DNA of 64,000 bases from contig NZ_SPJX01000710.1 of NCBI RefSeq assembly GCF_004458765.1, positions 1-64,000 of the forward strand, given 5' to 3'. The notes under the pieces were generated by a model. That model was given only the letters and a program-made list of their open reading frames with translations. It did not search any database and had not been told where the DNA came from. Position 1 is the stretch's first letter. Each line of letters begins with the position of its first letter. The stretch is from Microvirga pakistanensis (GTDB taxonomy: Bacteria; Pseudomonadota; Alphaproteobacteria; Rhizobiales; Beijerinckiaceae). Made by a program: the position numbers and the translations under genes. Shown piece after piece: positions 1 through 8,788 of this stretch.

Positions 1-1004
1 TCCTCGGTGGCCTCCTCGACCTGCGGCTCGGGGGCCGCCGCCGCGCGGGTGCGGGCGAGCTGGGCCAGAAGATCGTTGGTGGAGGGCGCGGGCGGCGGCG
101 GCGGCGCGCGGCGCGGCATGAGGGGGCGGGCCGTCACCTCGTCCTCGCCCGCCTTGAAGATGAGATCGCGCGCATCCTCCTTGGGTTGCTCGGGGAGCGG
201 CATGAGCTTGAAGGAGCCCGAGCGGGCGGCGGTTTCCACCTCGCCGATGCGGATCGGCAGCGGGCGGCGCGAGAGCGCAGGGCCGAGCGCCACGAAATGG
301 CCCCGCTCCAGGTCGCGGAACATCTCGGCCTGGCGGCGCTCCATGCCCAGAAGGTCGGCGGCGCGGGCCATGTCGATGTCCAGGAAGGTGCGGCCCATGA
401 GGAAGTTGGAGGCCTCCGCCGCCACGTTCTTGGCGAGCTTCGCCAGACGCTGGGTGGCGATGATGCCTGCCAGCCCGCGCTTGCGGCCGCGGCACATGAG
501 ATTGGTCATGGCCCCGAGCGAGACCTTTCGGGCCTCGTCCGAAACCTCGCCCGCGGCGGCGGGGGCGAAGAGCTGCGCCTCGTCCACCACCACGAGCATG
601 GGGTACCAGAAGTCGCGCTCCGCATCGAAGAGGCCGCCGAGAAACGCCGCCGCGCAGCGCATCTGCGCCTCGGCGTCGAGGCCCTCCAGGCTCAGAACCA
701 CCGAGACCCGGTGCTGGCGCACGCGGGCGGCGATGCGCTGGATGTCGCCCTCGCTGCGGGAGGCATCCACCACCACGTGGCCGAACTTGTCGGCGAGCGT
801 GACGAAATCTCCCTCCGGATCGATCACGGCCTGCTGCACGAGGGACGCGCTCTGCTCGAGAAGGCGGCGCAGGAGGTGCGACTTGCCGGAGCCGGAATTG
901 CCCTGGACGAGCAGGCGCGTCGCCAGCAGCTCTTCCAGATCGAGCTGAGCCCTCTGTCCTCCGGGGGCGGAAGACACGACCCCCATATCAATGCCGACCT
1001 TCAT
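1..1004 (-). CDS. HerA/DUF87-type ATP-binding protein (C-terminus beyond window)
   Basis: The leftward reading frame is open from an ATG at 1004 to the window edge, giving 334 codons without a stop. The ATG is preceded by a strong GAGGGAGG ribosome site. The protein has a Walker A motif GNSGSGKS at residues 35-42 and a Walker B run LVVVDEAQLF with Asp141-Glu142. It also has the phrase CRGRKRGL followed by IIATQRLAKL, typical of HerA-like hexameric ATPases. The last visible part is Pro/Ala-rich, which suggests a linker before an unseen C-terminal domain. HerA relatives pump or remodel DNA, but the substrate of this small rhizobial type is unknown. ATPase family membership is secure; the function is not. 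Confidence 0.85.
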   Translation of the reverse strand, partial: MKVGIDMGVVSSAPGGQRAQLDLEELLATRLLVQGNSGSGKSHLLRRLLEQSASLVQQAVIDPEGDFVTLADKFGHVVVDASRSEGDIQRIAARVRQHRVSVVLSLEGLDAEAQMRCAAAFLGGLFDAERDFWYPMLVVVDEAQLFAPAAAGEVSDEARKVSLGAMTNLMCRGRKRGLAGIIATQRLAKLAKNVAAEASNFLMGRTFLDIDMARAADLLGMERRQAEMFRDLERGHFVALGPALSRRPLPIRIGEVETAARSGSFKLMPLPEQPKEDARDLIFKAGEDEVTARPLMPRRAPPPPPAPSTNDLLAQLARTRAAAAPEPQVEEATE

Positions 1005-1042
1005 CAGCCTCCCTCGCAAGGTTTCGAAACAGCCCTGCTTCT

Positions 1043-1158
1043 AGAGCATCGTGCGGAAAAGTGGATCCGGTTTTCCGCAACAAACGATGCTCTTCACTAA
1101 AGAAGAAAGCATCGGATGGCTCCCAAAAGTGCAGGACCACTTTTGGGTCCGATGCCTT
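1043..1158. repeat. Paired palindromic intergenic repeat (GAGCATCG / AAGCATCGG family)
   Basis: Two hairpin units lie side by side. The first runs from about 1044 to 1092, starts GAGCATCG and ends CGATGCTC, with an inner GGAAAA...TTTTCC pair. The second runs from 1107 to 1158, starts AAGCATCGG and ends CCGATGCCTT, with an inner CCAAAAGTG...CACTTTTGG pair. The same two unit types recur at several other intergenic positions in the window. The rest of the 1005-1302 gap shows nothing else I can name. Confidence 0.8.
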
Positions 1159-1302
1159 AACACGGCAAGGCTCGTGGAAGTGCCGGAGGACCGGGAGTCC
1201 TCCACAGGTGAGCCCCGCTATCCCCAGGCATGACGCCGCAGAGGCGAAGAAACCGGAGGGCGGGAGAGGCGATTACCAGGGAAAGCCGTTCCAGGAAAAG
1301 CC

Positions 1303-1536
1303 ATGCCACTTCCCGATCTCCGAATCGCCCAGGATCGCCACCCTTTTCATCACGCCCCTGTCGTCCGGGTTCAGGCCCAGGGACAACCGGGCGGGGGGCT
1401 GACGGAGCCCAGCACCCAGCCGCCGGGCACGGAGCGGGTCGAGGGAGCCTTCGGGGTCTTCGGCATGATGATCTCGGGCCTGATCATCGTCTTCGCGGTG
1501 GTGATCCTGTTCCTGCGGTCGCGGCGCAGGCGCTGA
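1303..1536 (+). CDS. Small protein with C-terminal membrane anchor (hypothetical)
   Basis: This 77-residue frame has an AGGAAAA ribosome-site-like sequence just before its ATG. Its N-terminal half is polar and low in recognisable structure. The end is a clear single hydrophobic helix (about residues 50-71) followed by a basic tail, RSRRRR, as expected of a tail-anchored inner-membrane protein. Its stop codon abuts the stop of the convergent MFS gene. I recognise no family. The membrane segment argues for a real gene, but the N-terminal part could be non-coding and the start could lie downstream. Confidence 0.4.
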   Translation: MPLPDLRIAQDRHPFHHAPVVRVQAQGQPGGGLTEPSTQPPGTERVEGAFGVFGMMISGLIIVFAVVILFLRSRRRR

Positions 1537-3039
1537 TCAATCGGCGACGGCCGCCTCCGCCGCCTTCACGGCGCCGCCCCGCAGGGGCCGCTCCTCCATG
1601 GCGAGCAGGAAGGCCAGGGCGAGACCAAAGCCCACGATGGCGGCGATGAAAACATAGGAGAAGATGTCGGCGAGGTTGATGCCGCTCTTGGCCGCCACCT
1701 CTCCCAGGCTCTCGAAGCTCGCGGCTCCCGACAGCCCCGAGCCGCTGAGCACGATGGCGCCGAAGACCGCCACGATGAGCGCGCCCCCGAGGGAGCGGAA
1801 GAAATTGGCCGTTCCGGTCGCGGTGCCGAGTTCGTGGGGCATCACCGCGTTCTGAATCGCCACCGTGGATACCGGGAGCAGCGTGCCGAGCCCGATGCTG
1901 ATGACGGCGAGCAGGATCTCGACCGCCGCGATGGACAGATCGCGCGCAAAGGCGGCCAGGATTCCGGTCGCCACCATGGCGACCAAGAGGCCGCCGAGGG
2001 GCAGGCGCTTGTAATGCTTCACCTTCGCCATGCTGCGCCCGGAGATCATGGTGCCGCAGACGGTGCCCGCCATGAGCGGAATGAGGGCCAGGCCCGAGAG
2101 CGAGGCCGAGAGCCCGCGCACGGCCTCGAAATAGACCGGCAGGTAGATGGTGAGGCCGATATAAGTGCCCATGCCGAAGCAGGCGGAGAGCACGCCCATG
2201 CGCACGACCGGATTGTGCAGCACGCCCGGCGGGATGAGGGGCTCCGGCGCGAGGCGCATGCGGATGGCGAACAGGCCCGACAGAACCAGCGAACCCGCGA
2301 CGAGCCCGAAGATCGGCAGGGACAACCACGGATGGCGCAGGCCGCCCCAGCTGAGCGCCAGCAGTAACGAGACCGTCGCGCTGACCAGAAGCAGGGCACC
2401 GAGGAGGTCGAGCCGGTGCGGCCGGTCGTGGCGCGGCAGTTTCTTGAGGCTGTGAAAGACCAGGACGAAGGCCAGGAGGCCGAGCGGCAGGTTGATCCAG
2501 AAGATCACCGACCAGTGCAGATGCTCCGCGAAGAAGCCGCCGAGCACCGGGCCGACGAGGCTCGCGGTCATGAAGACGCTGGCGAAATAGACCTGATATC
2601 TGCCCCGCTCCCTGGGGGCGACGATATCGGCCACGATGGTCTGGGCCAGGGCGATCAGGCCGCCCCCGCCGAGGCCCTGGACGCCCCGCGCCAGGATGAG
2701 GGCCAGCATGGTGGGTGCGACCGCGCAGGCGATGGATCCGACGATGAAGATCACGATGCCGATCAGCATGGTGGCGCGCCGGCCGTGGCTGTCGCTGAAC
2801 TTGCCGTAGAGCGGCGTGACCGCCGTGGAGGTGAGCAGGTACACCGTCACCACCCAGGGCAGGTGCTCCAGGTCGCCGAGCTCGCGGCCGATGGTGGGAA
2901 GCGCCGTGGCGATGATGGTCTGGTCGAGGGCCGCCAGCAGCATCGCGAGCATGATGCCGACGATGATCGTGCGGATTTCAGCGTGGCTCAAGACGGGAGT
3001 CGCATGGCCTCTCGCGGCCTGAAGGGCGGGCTGATCCAT
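1537..3039 (-). CDS. MFS drug exporter, DHA2 (14-TM) family
   Basis: The 500-residue protein is strongly hydrophobic and has the DHA2 signature near its first helix (LDQTIIATALPTIGREL). The loop between helices 2 and 3 carries the MFS motif GKFSDSHGRR. A hydrophobic pattern of about 14 helices runs to the C-terminus. Such proteins export toxic compounds or drugs by proton antiport across the inner membrane. I chose the ATG at 3039 because AAGGAT lies four bases upstream; an earlier in-frame start exists at 3096. No regulator or membrane-fusion partner is adjacent, so the substrate cannot be predicted. Confidence 0.88.
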   Translation of the reverse strand: MDQPALQAARGHATPVLSHAEIRTIIVGIMLAMLLAALDQTIIATALPTIGRELGDLEHLPWVVTVYLLTSTAVTPLYGKFSDSHGRRATMLIGIVIFIVGSIACAVAPTMLALILARGVQGLGGGGLIALAQTIVADIVAPRERGRYQVYFASVFMTASLVGPVLGGFFAEHLHWSVIFWINLPLGLLAFVLVFHSLKKLPRHDRPHRLDLLGALLLVSATVSLLLALSWGGLRHPWLSLPIFGLVAGSLVLSGLFAIRMRLAPEPLIPPGVLHNPVVRMGVLSACFGMGTYIGLTIYLPVYFEAVRGLSASLSGLALIPLMAGTVCGTMISGRSMAKVKHYKRLPLGGLLVAMVATGILAAFARDLSIAAVEILLAVISIGLGTLLPVSTVAIQNAVMPHELGTATGTANFFRSLGGALIVAVFGAIVLSGSGLSGAASFESLGEVAAKSGINLADIFSYVFIAAIVGFGLALAFLLAMEERPLRGGAVKAAEAAVAD

Positions 3040-3266
3040 CGGTATCCTTCGCGGTTGGGCTCGCCCCTCTAGGAGATCGGCGCCGTTTTGTCCCAAATCC
3101 TGTTGCAGGGCAGATATGCGCCGGAGATGGTCGGATGCCGGATCCGGGCGTCACGACAACAAAACCGCCGCCCCCGAGAACGGTTCAGGCGGCCGCGCCC
3201 GATGCAAGGCCCTTGCCGGACACGTCGCGGTCACGCTAGCTGGTTGCCTGTTTCCGCACGAATCCC

Positions 3267-4460
3267 ATGACCGCCCGCACCAAGCTCTCCCTCGCTCAGG
3301 CCCGCCGGATCGCTCTTGCGGCCCAAGGCCTCCACGAAGAACGACCCGACCGGGCGAATGCCCGGCATGTCAAGCGCCTGCTGCAGCGCTCGCATCTCCT
3401 GCAGATCGATTCCGTGAACGTGCTGGTGCGCGCCCATTACATGCCGCTGTTCTCGCGGCTCGGCGCCTACGACCGCGCGCTTCTGGAAAGACTCGCCTAT
3501 CACCCGAAGAAGCGGGACACCTTCGAATATTGGGGCCACGAGGCTTCGCTGATTGCGCTCGACCTCCAGCCCCTGTTCCGCTGGCGCATGGCCCGTGCCG
3601 CCGCAGGCGAGGGCATCTATGGCGGGCTCGCGCGGTTCGGCCGGGAGAAGCGCGCCTTCATCGAGGAGGTGCGGCGGGAAATCGCAACCCGCGGACCGAT
3701 CGGCGCCGGCGATCTGTCGATGGGCGGCAAGGGCCAGGGGTCCTGGTGGGGCTGGAGCGATGGCAAGCGCGCCCTCGAATGGCTGTTCTGGGCCGGCGAG
3801 GTGACCACCGCCACGCGACGGGGCTTCGAGCGCCTCTACGATCTGCCGGAGCGGGTGCTGCCGTCGGACATCCTGAGCGCGCCCACGCCCGCCGAGGACG
3901 AGGCCCAGCGGGAACTTCTGAGGCGCTCCATCCGGGCCCTCGGCATCGCGTCCGAGCGCTGCCTGCGGGATTACTTCCGCCTGGAGGCGCAGGATGCCAA
4001 GCGCCGGATTCCCGAACTCGTGGAAGCGGGCGACCTCATCCCAGTGACTGTCGAAGGCTGGAGCGGACCGGTCTATCTCGATCCGCAGGCGAAGCTGCCG
4101 CGCCGCGTCGAGGCGCGCGCCCTCGTGTCGCCCTTCGATCCCATCGTCTGGGAACGCACGCGCACGGAGCGCCTGTTCGATTTCCGCTACCGGATCGAGA
4201 TCTACACGCCCGCCGAGAAGCGCGAGTTCGGCTATTACTGCCTGCCCTTCCTGCTCGGCGAAAGGATCGTCGCCCGGGTGGACCTGAAGGCGGATCGCGC
4301 GCGAGGCACCCTCATCGCGCATGCGATCCATCCCGAGAGAGCCATCGCGCCGGAGGAGATCGCGCCCGCCCTCGCGGACGAGCTGCGCCTGATGGCCGGG
4401 TGGCTCGGGCTCGCCCGCATCGAGGCCCCCAAGGAGTGGCGCCGGATGCTGGAGCTTTGA
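3267..4460 (+). CDS. Winged-helix DNA glycosylase, AlkX/YcaQ-like (HTH_42)
   Basis: The 397-residue protein matches the HTH_42/YcaQ family throughout. E. coli YcaQ (AlkX) is a DNA glycosylase that unhooks interstrand crosslinks, and its subfamily is marked by a QxD catalytic motif. Here the motif appears as Gln46-Ile-Asp48 in LLQIDSVNVL. Downstream blocks such as YWGHEASL and FDPIVWERTRTERLF are typical of the family. The gene begins a close-packed run with a PAP2 phosphatase and RecX. Family assignment is strong; crosslink repair activity is inferred from the motif. Confidence 0.82.
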   Translation: MTARTKLSLAQARRIALAAQGLHEERPDRANARHVKRLLQRSHLLQIDSVNVLVRAHYMPLFSRLGAYDRALLERLAYHPKKRDTFEYWGHEASLIALDLQPLFRWRMARAAAGEGIYGGLARFGREKRAFIEEVRREIATRGPIGAGDLSMGGKGQGSWWGWSDGKRALEWLFWAGEVTTATRRGFERLYDLPERVLPSDILSAPTPAEDEAQRELLRRSIRALGIASERCLRDYFRLEAQDAKRRIPELVEAGDLIPVTVEGWSGPVYLDPQAKLPRRVEARALVSPFDPIVWERTRTERLFDFRYRIEIYTPAEKREFGYYCLPFLLGERIVARVDLKADRARGTLIAHAIHPERAIAPEEIAPALADELRLMAGWLGLARIEAPKEWRRMLEL

Positions 4461-4461
4461 C

Positions 4462-5256
4462 ATGCCCTCGCCGGATCGCCGCCCGCCCCTATCTCCAGCG
4501 TTCATGAACACCTATCTCGCCCCTATCAGAAGCGTCTGGCTTGGCCTGCGTCTGAACCAGATCGGCCCGCTTCTGTCGCTCTCCGCCTGCGGTTTCTTCG
4601 CCTGGGCCTTCATGGCCGTCGCCGACGAGGTCTCCGAAGGCGAGACCCATGCCCTCGACAGCGCGATTCTACTGGCCCTGCGCAATCCTCAGGATCTCGC
4701 CAACCCGTTGGGACCGAGCTGGCTCGAGGAGGCCGCGCGCGACTTCACGGGTCTCGGCGGCTACGCCATCCTGACCCTGCTCACCGCGGCGACGGTCGCC
4801 TATCTGCTGATGGTGGGAAAGCGTGGCGCGGCTCTTCTCGTGCTTATCTCGATCGTCGGCGGGACGCTGCTTTCGACGGGCCTGAAGATCGGCTTCGAGC
4901 GGCCCAGGCCCGACCTCGTGCCCCATGCGACGCGTGTCTATACCGCGAGCTTTCCGAGCGGCCATGCCATGCTGTCGGCCATCACCTACCTGACGCTCGG
5001 CGCGCTCCTCGCCCGCGTGGAGAAAAGCCGCCGCATCAGCGCCTTCCTCATGAGCCTTGCCATCGGGGTGACCCTGCTCGTGGGCGCGAGCCGCGTGTAT
5101 CTGGGCGTCCACTGGCCGAGCGACGTGGTGGCCGGCTGGTCCGTCGGCGCCGCCTGGGCGTCGTTCTGCTGGTTCGTGGCCCTGCAGCTGCAACGCGGGG
5201 GACAGGTGGAGAAGCCGGGCGAGACCTCCCTTCCGCCCGAGGCCGATCAGGCATGA
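4462..5256 (+). CDS. PAP2-family membrane phosphatase
   Basis: This 264-residue membrane protein carries the three phosphatase signature motifs: KIGFERPRP, then PSGH (in SFPSGHAML), then SRVYLGVHWPSD with the catalytic histidine. Five or six hydrophobic helices surround them. Family members remove phosphate from lipid phosphates such as phosphatidate or undecaprenyl pyrophosphate on the outer face of the inner membrane. The start at 4462 lies one base after the previous stop, and a second possible start is Met15 at 4504. The gene overlaps recX by four bases (ATGA), so the two are translationally coupled. The exact lipid substrate is not evident. Confidence 0.87.
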   Translation: MPSPDRRPPLSPAFMNTYLAPIRSVWLGLRLNQIGPLLSLSACGFFAWAFMAVADEVSEGETHALDSAILLALRNPQDLANPLGPSWLEEAARDFTGLGGYAILTLLTAATVAYLLMVGKRGAALLVLISIVGGTLLSTGLKIGFERPRPDLVPHATRVYTASFPSGHAMLSAITYLTLGALLARVEKSRRISAFLMSLAIGVTLLVGASRVYLGVHWPSDVVAGWSVGAAWASFCWFVALQLQRGGQVEKPGETSLPPEADQA

Positions 5257-5798
5257 CGGACGACGGGAAGCCCGTCCGGAAGCCTCCACGGCAGGTCAGC
5301 GCCGCCTATCTGCAGCGGGCGGCGCTCGCCTATCTCGAACGCTATGCCTCCTCGGCCGAGAACCTGCGGCGCGTCCTGAGGCGCAAGGTCGACAAGCGCT
5401 GCCGCCTGCGCGGCGAGGATCCGGCGGAATTCCAGGACATGATCGACGAGGTGGTGGCCAAGAGCCTGCGCGCCGGCCTCATCGACGATACCCGCTACGC
5501 GGAAGCCCGCGTGGCCACCTTACGTCGCCGCGGCGGCTCGGCGCGGGCGATCCAGGCGAAGCTTTCGGCCAAGGGGGTGAACCGCGCCACCATCGCGGCG
5601 GCCCTGGAGGGTGGCGAGGAGGAGGACGAGGAAAAGGCCGCCCATGCGCTCGCCCGCCGCCGCAAGCTCGGCCCCTATCGCCCGGGCGAGCGGGCCCCGT
5701 ATCGCGACAAGGATCTCGCGGCCCTCGCCCGTGCGGGCTTTCGCTTCGACGTGGCCCGCAGCGTCATCGACGGAGAGAGGGACGATCCAGAGGCCTAA
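5253..5798 (+). CDS. recX: Regulatory protein RecX
   Basis: The 181-residue protein shows the three-helix repeats of RecX, including LERYASSAENLRRVLRRKV, LIDDTRYAEARV and GFRFDVARSVID. RecX binds the RecA filament and limits its activity. In this genome the gene is not beside recA. Instead it is coupled to the PAP2 gene upstream by a four-base overlap. An acidic insert (EEEDEEK) separates the second and third repeats. Its stop overlaps that of the convergent acetyltransferase gene. Confidence 0.85.
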   Translation: MTDDGKPVRKPPRQVSAAYLQRAALAYLERYASSAENLRRVLRRKVDKRCRLRGEDPAEFQDMIDEVVAKSLRAGLIDDTRYAEARVATLRRRGGSARAIQAKLSAKGVNRATIAAALEGGEEEDEEKAAHALARRRKLGPYRPGERAPYRDKDLAALARAGFRFDVARSVIDGERDDPEA

Positions 5799-6349
5799 CG
5801 GCTCGGCTGGTCTCGCACGAACACGATCGTCGGGTTGTCCTTGTAGGTCGTGCGCACGAACTCCCGATACCCGCATTTCTCCGCCACACGGATCGAGGCC
5901 CGGTTCTCCGGGGCGATGATGCAGACGGTGCGGGCCGCCTCGAGGTGAGCGTCGCCCCAGACTATCGCGGCGCGCACGGCCTCCGTGGCATAGCCCTTGC
6001 CGTGCGCGTAGGGCGCGATCACCCAGCCGATCTCCGGCATGCCGTCGAAGGACGGCTCGATGACGCGCCTGAAATCCGCGAAGCCGACCTCGCCGAGAAA
6101 GCGGCCGGTGCCTTTCTCCTCGACCGCCCAGTAGCCGAAGCCCAGCAACGCCCAATGTCCCACATAGCGCACGAGGCGGCTCCAGATCTCCTCCTGCGTG
6201 AACGGCCGTCCGCCGATGAAGCGCGTCACCTCGGGATCGCTCCAGAGGGCCAGGCTCCCGGCGAAATCGGCGACGCCGTGGGTGCGAAGAACGAGGCGCT
6301 CGGTTTCGAGAATCGGAGCGGCGGCCACGGACGGAAAGGACATCGGCAT
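5795..6349 (-). CDS. GNAT N-acetyltransferase, RimJ/RimL type
   Basis: The protein has the opening ETERLVLR typical of RimJ/RimL-like acetyltransferases. It also has the acetyl-CoA-binding segment EIGWVIAPYAHGKGYATEA and the later block ENRASIRVAEKCGY. These proteins transfer an acetyl group from acetyl-CoA to an amine, often the N-terminus of a ribosomal protein. The substrate is not predictable here. I placed the start at 6349, but 6343 and an upstream start at 6394 are also open. The tail overlaps the convergent recX stop by four bases. Confidence 0.82.
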   Translation of the reverse strand: MPMSFPSVAAAPILETERLVLRTHGVADFAGSLALWSDPEVTRFIGGRPFTQEEIWSRLVRYVGHWALLGFGYWAVEEKGTGRFLGEVGFADFRRVIEPSFDGMPEIGWVIAPYAHGKGYATEAVRAAIVWGDAHLEAARTVCIIAPENRASIRVAEKCGYREFVRTTYKDNPTIVFVRDQPSR

Positions 6350-6405
6350 CCCACGAATCTGCACGAGTGCGCGTCCCTTGCAATGGCGATGCACGCGCGC
6401 GCCTG

Positions 6406-6485
6406 GAGTATCGTTCGGATCCGGAGGGCCGCACCAAACGATGCTCTTAACTTAAGAAGAAAGCATCGGATTAATCCGATGCTTT
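6406..6485. repeat. Paired palindromic intergenic repeat
   Basis: This is another copy of the family seen at 1043. The first unit (6406-6446) has the worn ends GAGTATCG and CGATGCTC. The second (6461-6484) is a perfect 24-base palindrome made of AAGCATCGGATT and its reverse complement. It sits just downstream of the stop of the leftward DUF1345 gene and could fold as a terminator-like hairpin. Confidence 0.8.
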
Positions 6486-6494
6486 AGGGCGGTC

Positions 6495-7136
6495 TCACTG
6501 AAGCAGCCCCACCCCCGCGTTGACGGCGAGCGCCAGGATGGTGGTGTTGAACAGAAAGGCCAGAATCGCATGGGCCAGGCTCAGACGGCGCATCCGCTTG
6601 GAGACGATCGACACGTCGGAGGTCTGGGCCGCCGCGCCGAAGCTGAACGAGAAGTAGAGGAAATCCCAGTAGTCGGGTTTGTCGTCATGCGGGAAGGCCA
6701 AGCCCCGCCGCTCGCCCCGGTCGCCGTAATATTCATGCGCGTAATGAATGGCGTAGATCGTGTGCACGAAGAACCAGGAGCACAGGATCGTGACGCCCGC
6801 AACCGCGAGGCGGAAGCCCTTCTCGCTTCCGGCATCGCGAATGCCGGACAGCTCGATGCCGATGGCCACGAGGCTGGCGGCGGCCGCCGACAGGGTCAGG
6901 ATCAGGATCACCACGGCCTTCTCGTCCTCCGTCCCCGCCCGCTGCTGCATCTTCGCGGTGCTGGAGCGCGCCGCCATCCTCCAGGCGAGCGCCAAATAGC
7001 AGCCGACACCGACGTCCCACGCTATCAGGAACCGCGAGACCACCTCCCAGGTTCGCGGCAGGACGGCAAACACGAGGATCCCCAGGAGGGTCGAGCCGAG
7101 AAGCCGGGGCCGCAGGCGGGGATGAAGGTGGATCAT
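6495..7136 (-). CDS. DUF1345 integral membrane protein
   Basis: The 213-residue protein has about five hydrophobic helices and the family-typical regions TIYAIHYAHEYYGD, KPDYWDFLYFSFSFG and QTSDVSI, which identify DUF1345. The family resembles ion-channel-like membrane proteins, but no activity is established. The start ATG at 7136 is the first in the frame. The gene diverges from the OsmC gene across about 120 bases. Confidence 0.82.
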   Translation of the reverse strand: MIHLHPRLRPRLLGSTLLGILVFAVLPRTWEVVSRFLIAWDVGVGCYLALAWRMAARSSTAKMQQRAGTEDEKAVVILILTLSAAAASLVAIGIELSGIRDAGSEKGFRLAVAGVTILCSWFFVHTIYAIHYAHEYYGDRGERRGLAFPHDDKPDYWDFLYFSFSFGAAAQTSDVSIVSKRMRRLSLAHAILAFLFNTTILALAVNAGVGLLQ

Positions 7137-7259
7137 GAATATGTCTCACGTGGCCGGGTCCGAAGCGACGTGGCGGCAAGGCTGCTTTGCGCAGCGCCAG
7201 GCTGGAGCCCGGAAGGCTTCGTCCTACATCACCCCCGTCGACCTTCAAAGGAGATCACG

Positions 7260-7682
7260 ATGAACCGAAAGGCAAGAGCCGTCTGGCAGGGCACGGGCAA
7301 GGATGGATCAGGGCAACTGACGTCCGATTCCGGGGTGCTGTCGTCCACGCCTTATTCTTTCAAGACCCGTTTCGAGAACGAAAAGGGCACGAACCCCGAG
7401 GAGCTGATTGCCGCGGCCCATGCGGGCTGCTTCACCATGGCTCTGGCCTTCCAGCTGCAGGGAGCGGGCTTCACCCCGACGGAACTCTCCACCGAGGCCG
7501 TGGTCTCGGTCGAGCAGCAGGGCGGCGGGTTCGTGATCACGAAATCGGCTCTTACGCTCAATGCCAACGTTCCCGGCATCGACCGGGCGAAATTCGAGGA
7601 GCTGGCCCGCACGGCCGAGAAGAACTGCCCCGTCTCGAAAGTGCTCAATGCCGATATCACCATGGATTTCACCCTCGCCTGA
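7260..7682 (+). CDS. OsmC-family peroxiredoxin
   Basis: The 140-residue protein belongs to the OsmC/Ohr fold. Members reduce organic hydroperoxides with two cysteines, seen here as Cys57 in HAGCFTMAL and Cys123 in KNCPVSKVL. An AAAGGAG ribosome site six bases before the ATG fixes the start. The length is typical of OsmC. It lies beside a PRC-barrel stress protein, which fits a stress-response neighbourhood. OsmC is favoured over Ohr by the NPEELIAAAHAGCF block. Confidence 0.9.
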   Translation: MNRKARAVWQGTGKDGSGQLTSDSGVLSSTPYSFKTRFENEKGTNPEELIAAAHAGCFTMALAFQLQGAGFTPTELSTEAVVSVEQQGGGFVITKSALTLNANVPGIDRAKFEELARTAEKNCPVSKVLNADITMDFTLA

Positions 7683-7763
7683 TATCACAAGGCCTTTCAG
7701 GTGGCCGGACCGGTCCGGCCACCCTTCCGGGAGCGCGCCCGCGAGACTGTGAAGATTCATGAC

Positions 7764-7788
7764 AGAACCAATTCCCACCTGGCCCGTT
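7764..7788 (+). promoter_or_regulatory. Candidate EcfG-type (general stress) promoter
   Basis: AGAAC at 7764-7768 is followed after 16 bases by CGTT at 7785-7788. The alphaproteobacterial EcfG consensus is GGAAC, 16-17 bases, CGTT, so there is one mismatch. The site is about 50 bases before the PRC-barrel gene, a common general-stress target. An EcfG-like sigma factor is encoded at 46942. Such a short motif can occur by chance. Confidence 0.35.
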
Positions 7789-7838
7789 GTGACAGCAAGC
7801 GGCGCTTCACGCCGTATTCACACGCTTAGGAGGAATAC

Positions 7839-8477
7839 ATGGTTGCGAAACATCTTGCGGTGGCTCTTCTCGGTTCAGCCCTGATGGCCGCCCCTGCGCT
7901 GGCGCAGACCTCTCCCGGCTCCGGCTCGACCGCCAATCCGTCGACCGGCGCCGCCCCCACGATGAACAACACCGGCTCGTCCGCCGCCGGAAGCTCGACC
8001 ATGGGCGGTGCGGGCTCGATGACGCAGATCCAGCCCGGCCAGTGGCGCGCTTCGCAGATCGAGGGCCTGGACGTCTACAACAACAACAACGAGAAGATCG
8101 GCGACATCAGCGAAATGCTGGTTGATCAGAGCGGCAAGATCCAGGCCGTCGTGGTCGGCGTCGGCGGCTTCCTCGGCATCGGCGAACGCGACGTGGCCAT
8201 CCCGTTCGAGCAGGTCAAGTTCGTGAACGAGCCGCGGACCAATGCGTCCGCCTCGAACAATGCCACCGGCACGACCGGTGCGGGCGGCACAACCGGTGCG
8301 GGCGGCACGACCGGCGGCATGGCCGGCAACACGGCCGGCACCGCGCCGAACACCACCGGCTCCGTGGCCAACACGACCGCCGGCAACAATGCGAACCGCA
8401 CGGCGCCCGATCACGCCATGGTCAACATGACCAAGGAACAGCTGCAGGGCATGCCCGAATTCAAGATGAGCCGCTAA
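7839..8477 (+). CDS. Exported PRC-barrel domain protein
   Basis: An ideal TAGGAGG ribosome site precedes the ATG. The 212-residue product starts with a Sec signal peptide (about residues 1-22, ending ALAQ). A Ser/Gly/Thr-rich linker follows, then one PRC-barrel domain at about 68-130 (ASQIEGLDVYNNNNEKIGDI to IPFEQVKF). After the barrel comes a low-complexity stretch of repeated TTGAGG and NTTG units. PRC-barrel proteins of this exported type are common in rhizobia and are often stress-induced, but their biochemical role is unclear. Confidence 0.85.
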   Translation: MVAKHLAVALLGSALMAAPALAQTSPGSGSTANPSTGAAPTMNNTGSSAAGSSTMGGAGSMTQIQPGQWRASQIEGLDVYNNNNEKIGDISEMLVDQSGKIQAVVVGVGGFLGIGERDVAIPFEQVKFVNEPRTNASASNNATGTTGAGGTTGAGGTTGGMAGNTAGTAPNTTGSVANTTAGNNANRTAPDHAMVNMTKEQLQGMPEFKMSR

Positions 8478-8498
8478 GCTCATCGGCATCCGACAAGG

Positions 8499-8524
8499 GA
8501 AAGGGGCCTGGGGCCCCTTTCTTT
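8499..8524 (+). terminator. Rho-independent terminator after the PRC-barrel gene
   Basis: A perfect 10-base stem (GAAAGGGGCC with GGCCCCTTTC) closes a three-base loop and is followed by TTT. It lies 21 bases after the stop codon. In the remaining gap to 8788 I see no gene or other element. Confidence 0.8.
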
Positions 8525-8788
8525 CGTCGCAAGACGGCTCTTTCCCCCGGCTTCGCCGCATCCAGAGCACCCTGCATCGGCCTGCCGCCGAAGGCTCTAT
8601 CGCCGCCGGGTAAAGCTGGGGCAAACCTCTTCAGCCCTCCGGATGCGAGAGCCTGCCTCCTGACCAGCCGGCTGCTCGGCAGCTCCTTTGAGCGAATGCG
8701 ACCACCCGCCCCTGCTGGCGAACTCGCCTTCCCGCATTTTCCATGCTAGAACAAAACACGAACATGCCAGCGGAAGGCCTTTGATTCC

